Positions 4,404 through 6,195 of a stretch of DNA of 6,195 bases are shown here, one piece after another. The notes beneath the pieces were generated by a model. That model made no database searches, was not told the origin of the DNA, and saw only the letters and a program-made list of their open reading frames with translations. The number at the start of each line of letters is the position of its first letter. The first letter of the stretch is position 1. A program made the translations under genes and the position numbers. Location of the stretch: NCBI GenBank assembly GCA_030654555.1, contig JAURXG010000100.1:1-6195 (forward strand), given 5' to 3'. This stretch comes from Aquabacterium sp. (lineage in GTDB: Bacteria; Pseudomonadota; Gammaproteobacteria; Burkholderiales; Burkholderiaceae_C).

Positions 4404-5894
4404 ATGAACAAGCCCGCTGATGCCGCCGTGCTGGCCAACCCGGCCGAGAACCAGATCCTGGACAAGAAGCAGCGCTACAGCGCTGGCGTTCTGAAGTACC
4501 GCCAGATGGGTTACTGGGACGCCGACCACCAGCCCAAGGACACCGACACGCTGTGCCTGTTCCGCATCACGCCGCAGGAGGGGGTCGACCCCATCGAGGC
4601 CGCCGCTGCGGTGGCCGGCGAATCCAGCACCGCGACCTGGACGGTGGTGTGGACCGACCGCCTGACCGCTTGCGACAGCTACCGCGCCAAGGCCTACAAG
4701 GTCGAGCCGGTGCCCAACAACCCGGGCCAGTACTTCGCCTGGGTGGCCTACGACATCATCCTGTTCGAAGAGGGCTCGATCGCCAACATCACCGCCAGCC
4801 TGATCGGCAACGTCTTCAGCTTCAAGCCGCTGAAGGCGGCCCGGCTGGAGGACATCCGCATGCCGGTGGCGCTGGTCAAGACCTTCAAGGGCCCGCCCTG
4901 CGGCCTGGTGGTCGAGCGTGAACGGCTCGACAAGTTCGGCCGCCCGCTGCTGGGCGCCACCACCAAGCCCAAGCTGGGCTTGAGCGGGCGCAATTACGGC
5001 CGGGTGATCTACGAAGGCCTGAAGGGCGGGCTGGACTTCATGAAGGACGACGAGAACATCAACTCGCAGCCCTTCATGCACTGGCGCGACCGTTTCCTCT
5101 ACGTGATGGACGGTGTCAACAAGGCGCAAGCCGTCACGGGTGAAGTCAAGGGCAGCTACCTGAATGTGACCGGCGCCACGATGGAAGACATCTACGAGCG
5201 CGCCGAGTTCGCCAAGGAGCTGGGCTCGGTGGTGATCATGGTCGACCTGATCATCGGCTGGAGCGCGATCCAGAGCATTGCCAACTGGGCGCGCAGGAAC
5301 GACATGATCGTGCACATGCACCGCGCCGGCCACGGCACCTACACGCGGCAGAAGAACCACGGCGTGAGCTTCCGCGTGATGGCCAAGTGGCTGCGTCTGG
5401 CCGGCGTCGACCACCTGCACACCGGCACCGCGGTGGGCAAGCTCGAAGGCGATCCGATGACGGTGCAGGGCTACTACAACGTCTGCCGCGATGCCTACAC
5501 CAAGCAGGACCTGCCGCGCGGCCTGTTCTTCGACCAGGACTGGGCCGACATGCGCAAGGTGATGCCGGTGGCCTCGGGCGGCATCCATGCCGGCCAGATG
5601 CACCAGCTGATCGACCTGTTCGGCGACGACGTGATCCTGCAGTTCGGGGGCGGCACCATCGGCCACCCGGCGGGCATCCAGGCGGGGGCGGTGGCCAACC
5701 GCGTCGCGCTGGAGAGCATGGTCAAGGCCCGCAACGAGGGCAAGGACATCAAGAACGAAGGCCCGGACATCCTGCGCAAGGCGGCGCAGTTCTGCACCCC
5801 GCTGAAGCAGGCGCTCGATACCTGGGGCGACATCAGCTTCAACTACGCCTCGACCGACACCAGCGACTACGCCACCACGCCATCGGTGGCCTGA
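4404..5894 (+). CDS. cbbL: Ribulose-1,5-bisphosphate carboxylase/oxygenase large subunit, form IC
   Basis: This is the catalytic subunit of Rubisco, which carboxylates ribulose 1,5-bisphosphate to two 3-phosphoglycerates in the Calvin-Benson-Bassham cycle; with the small subunit it forms an L8S8 enzyme in the cytoplasm. The protein has 496 residues. The N-terminal domain carries ESSTATWTVVWTDRLT (73-88), where the active-site Glu/Thr/Trp residues lie. The barrel has Lys188 and Lys190 in TTKPKLG, the carbamylated Lys214 in GGLDFMKDDEN, His306-Arg307 in HMHRAGHGTYTR, the loop-6 Lys346 in GTAVGKLEGD, and the phosphate-binding SGGIHAG and FGGGTIGHP. The catalytic residues seem intact, so it should be a true Rubisco. 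NINSQPFMHWRDRF, HRAGHGTYTR and the C-terminal TDTSDY...SVA mark the red-like form IC of proteobacteria. The start ATG 4404 has GGAG 7 nt upstream. The tail beyond about residue 485 and the N-terminal 25 residues are variable in the family. Confidence 0.98.
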   Translation: MNKPADAAVLANPAENQILDKKQRYSAGVLKYRQMGYWDADHQPKDTDTLCLFRITPQEGVDPIEAAAAVAGESSTATWTVVWTDRLTACDSYRAKAYKVEPVPNNPGQYFAWVAYDIILFEEGSIANITASLIGNVFSFKPLKAARLEDIRMPVALVKTFKGPPCGLVVERERLDKFGRPLLGATTKPKLGLSGRNYGRVIYEGLKGGLDFMKDDENINSQPFMHWRDRFLYVMDGVNKAQAVTGEVKGSYLNVTGATMEDIYERAEFAKELGSVVIMVDLIIGWSAIQSIANWARRNDMIVHMHRAGHGTYTRQKNHGVSFRVMAKWLRLAGVDHLHTGTAVGKLEGDPMTVQGYYNVCRDAYTKQDLPRGLFFDQDWADMRKVMPVASGGIHAGQMHQLIDLFGDDVILQFGGGTIGHPAGIQAGAVANRVALESMVKARNEGKDIKNEGPDILRKAAQFCTPLKQALDTWGDISFNYASTDTSDYATTPSVA

Positions 5895-5919
5895 GCACCG
5901 ACATCAAGGAGCAACCGAC

Positions 5920-6195
5920 ATGATGACCAACCCCACCGGCCGCATCACGCAGGGCATGTTCAGCTTCCTGCCCGACCTCAGCGACGAGGAGATCGCGCTG
6001 CAGATCGAGTATGGCCTGTCCAAGGGCTATGCCTGGAGCATCGAATACACCGACGATCCGCACCCGCGCAACACCTACTGGGAGATGTTCGGCATGCCGA
6101 TGTTCGATCTCAGCGATGCCGCCGGCGTGATGATGGAGCTGGCCAGCTGCCGCGCCACCTTCCCCAACCACTACATCCGGTTGATGGCCTTCGAC
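5920..6195 (+). CDS. cbbS: Rubisco small subunit, form IC (cut by the right edge)
   Basis: The first 92 residues of CbbS are present; the frame is open to the window end and no stop is seen. RITQGMFSFLPDLSDEEIA (8-26), IEYTDDPHPRNTYWEMFGMP and the FPNHYIRLMAFD end of this window are the signature of form I red-type small subunits. The full protein is usually about 130-140 residues, so roughly a third is missing, including the C-terminal hairpin extension typical of red-type small subunits. AAGGAG (5906-5911) lies 8 nt before ATG 5920, which is followed directly by a second in-frame ATG at 5923; either could be used. The gene begins 25 nt after the cbbL stop and is surely cotranscribed with it. 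An N-terminal MMTNPTG precedes the RITQG where many homologues begin. Confidence 0.96.
   Translation, partial: MMTNPTGRITQGMFSFLPDLSDEEIALQIEYGLSKGYAWSIEYTDDPHPRNTYWEMFGMPMFDLSDAAGVMMELASCRATFPNHYIRLMAFD

Noticed and set aside
4347..5666. 439-codon open frame antisense to cbbL.
   Set aside because: cbbL is unmistakable on the other strand; the antisense product is compositionally biased and has no motif.
1..6195. CRISPR array, tRNA/rRNA genes, insertion sequence or attachment sites.
   Set aside because: No regularly spaced repeats, RNA gene signatures or transposase were seen. The only long repeat is the 39-bp inverted pair, which has no mobile-element features.

Overview
The window is GC-rich with strongly GC-ending codons, and its Rubisco genes are of the proteobacterial 'red-like' form IC type. 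The cbbR, sseA, tas and ybaK products also look betaproteobacterial. A member of the Burkholderiales (Rubrivivax/Leptothrix/Hydrogenophaga-like) is the best guess; the genus cannot be fixed from this sequence.

Left part (1-2886). A minus-strand gene runs off the left edge. Its N-terminus resembles that of HD-domain/HD-GYP c-di-GMP signalling proteins, and a very good sigma-28 (FliA) flagellar promoter lies upstream of it at 266-292. Divergent from it is a tight plus-strand run of three genes: a 3-mercaptopyruvate sulfurtransferase (sseA-like), a Tas-type aldo-keto reductase and a YbaK-type Cys-tRNA(Pro) deacylase. The gaps are 5 and 13 nt, so they probably form one operon. The first 39 bases of the window are a perfect inverted copy of 39 bases inside the sulfurtransferase gene, which suggests a chimeric join at the window edge.

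Middle (2887-3374). A hairpin separates ybaK from a convergent small gene that encodes an unrecognised 96-residue protein with one membrane segment. That gene has no Shine-Dalgarno sequence and a sigma-70-like promoter placed so that its mRNA would be leaderless. The 148-nt gap before it holds G/C runs and hairpins that may end cbbR transcription.

Right part (3375-6195). This is the start of a Calvin-Benson-Bassham (CO2 fixation) locus. The LysR-type regulator cbbR is divergent from cbbL and cbbS (the latter cut by the right edge). The 99-nt space between cbbR and cbbL is an AT-rich island in a GC-rich background. It holds a perfect TTAAG-N6-CTTAA inverted repeat, a second TNA-N7-TNA site and plausible promoter elements, which is the expected layout for CbbR autoregulation and cbb activation.

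I see no clear new biological system. The points most worth checking are the 39-bp inverted duplication, the sigma-28 promoter, the CbbR control region and the leaderless small membrane protein.
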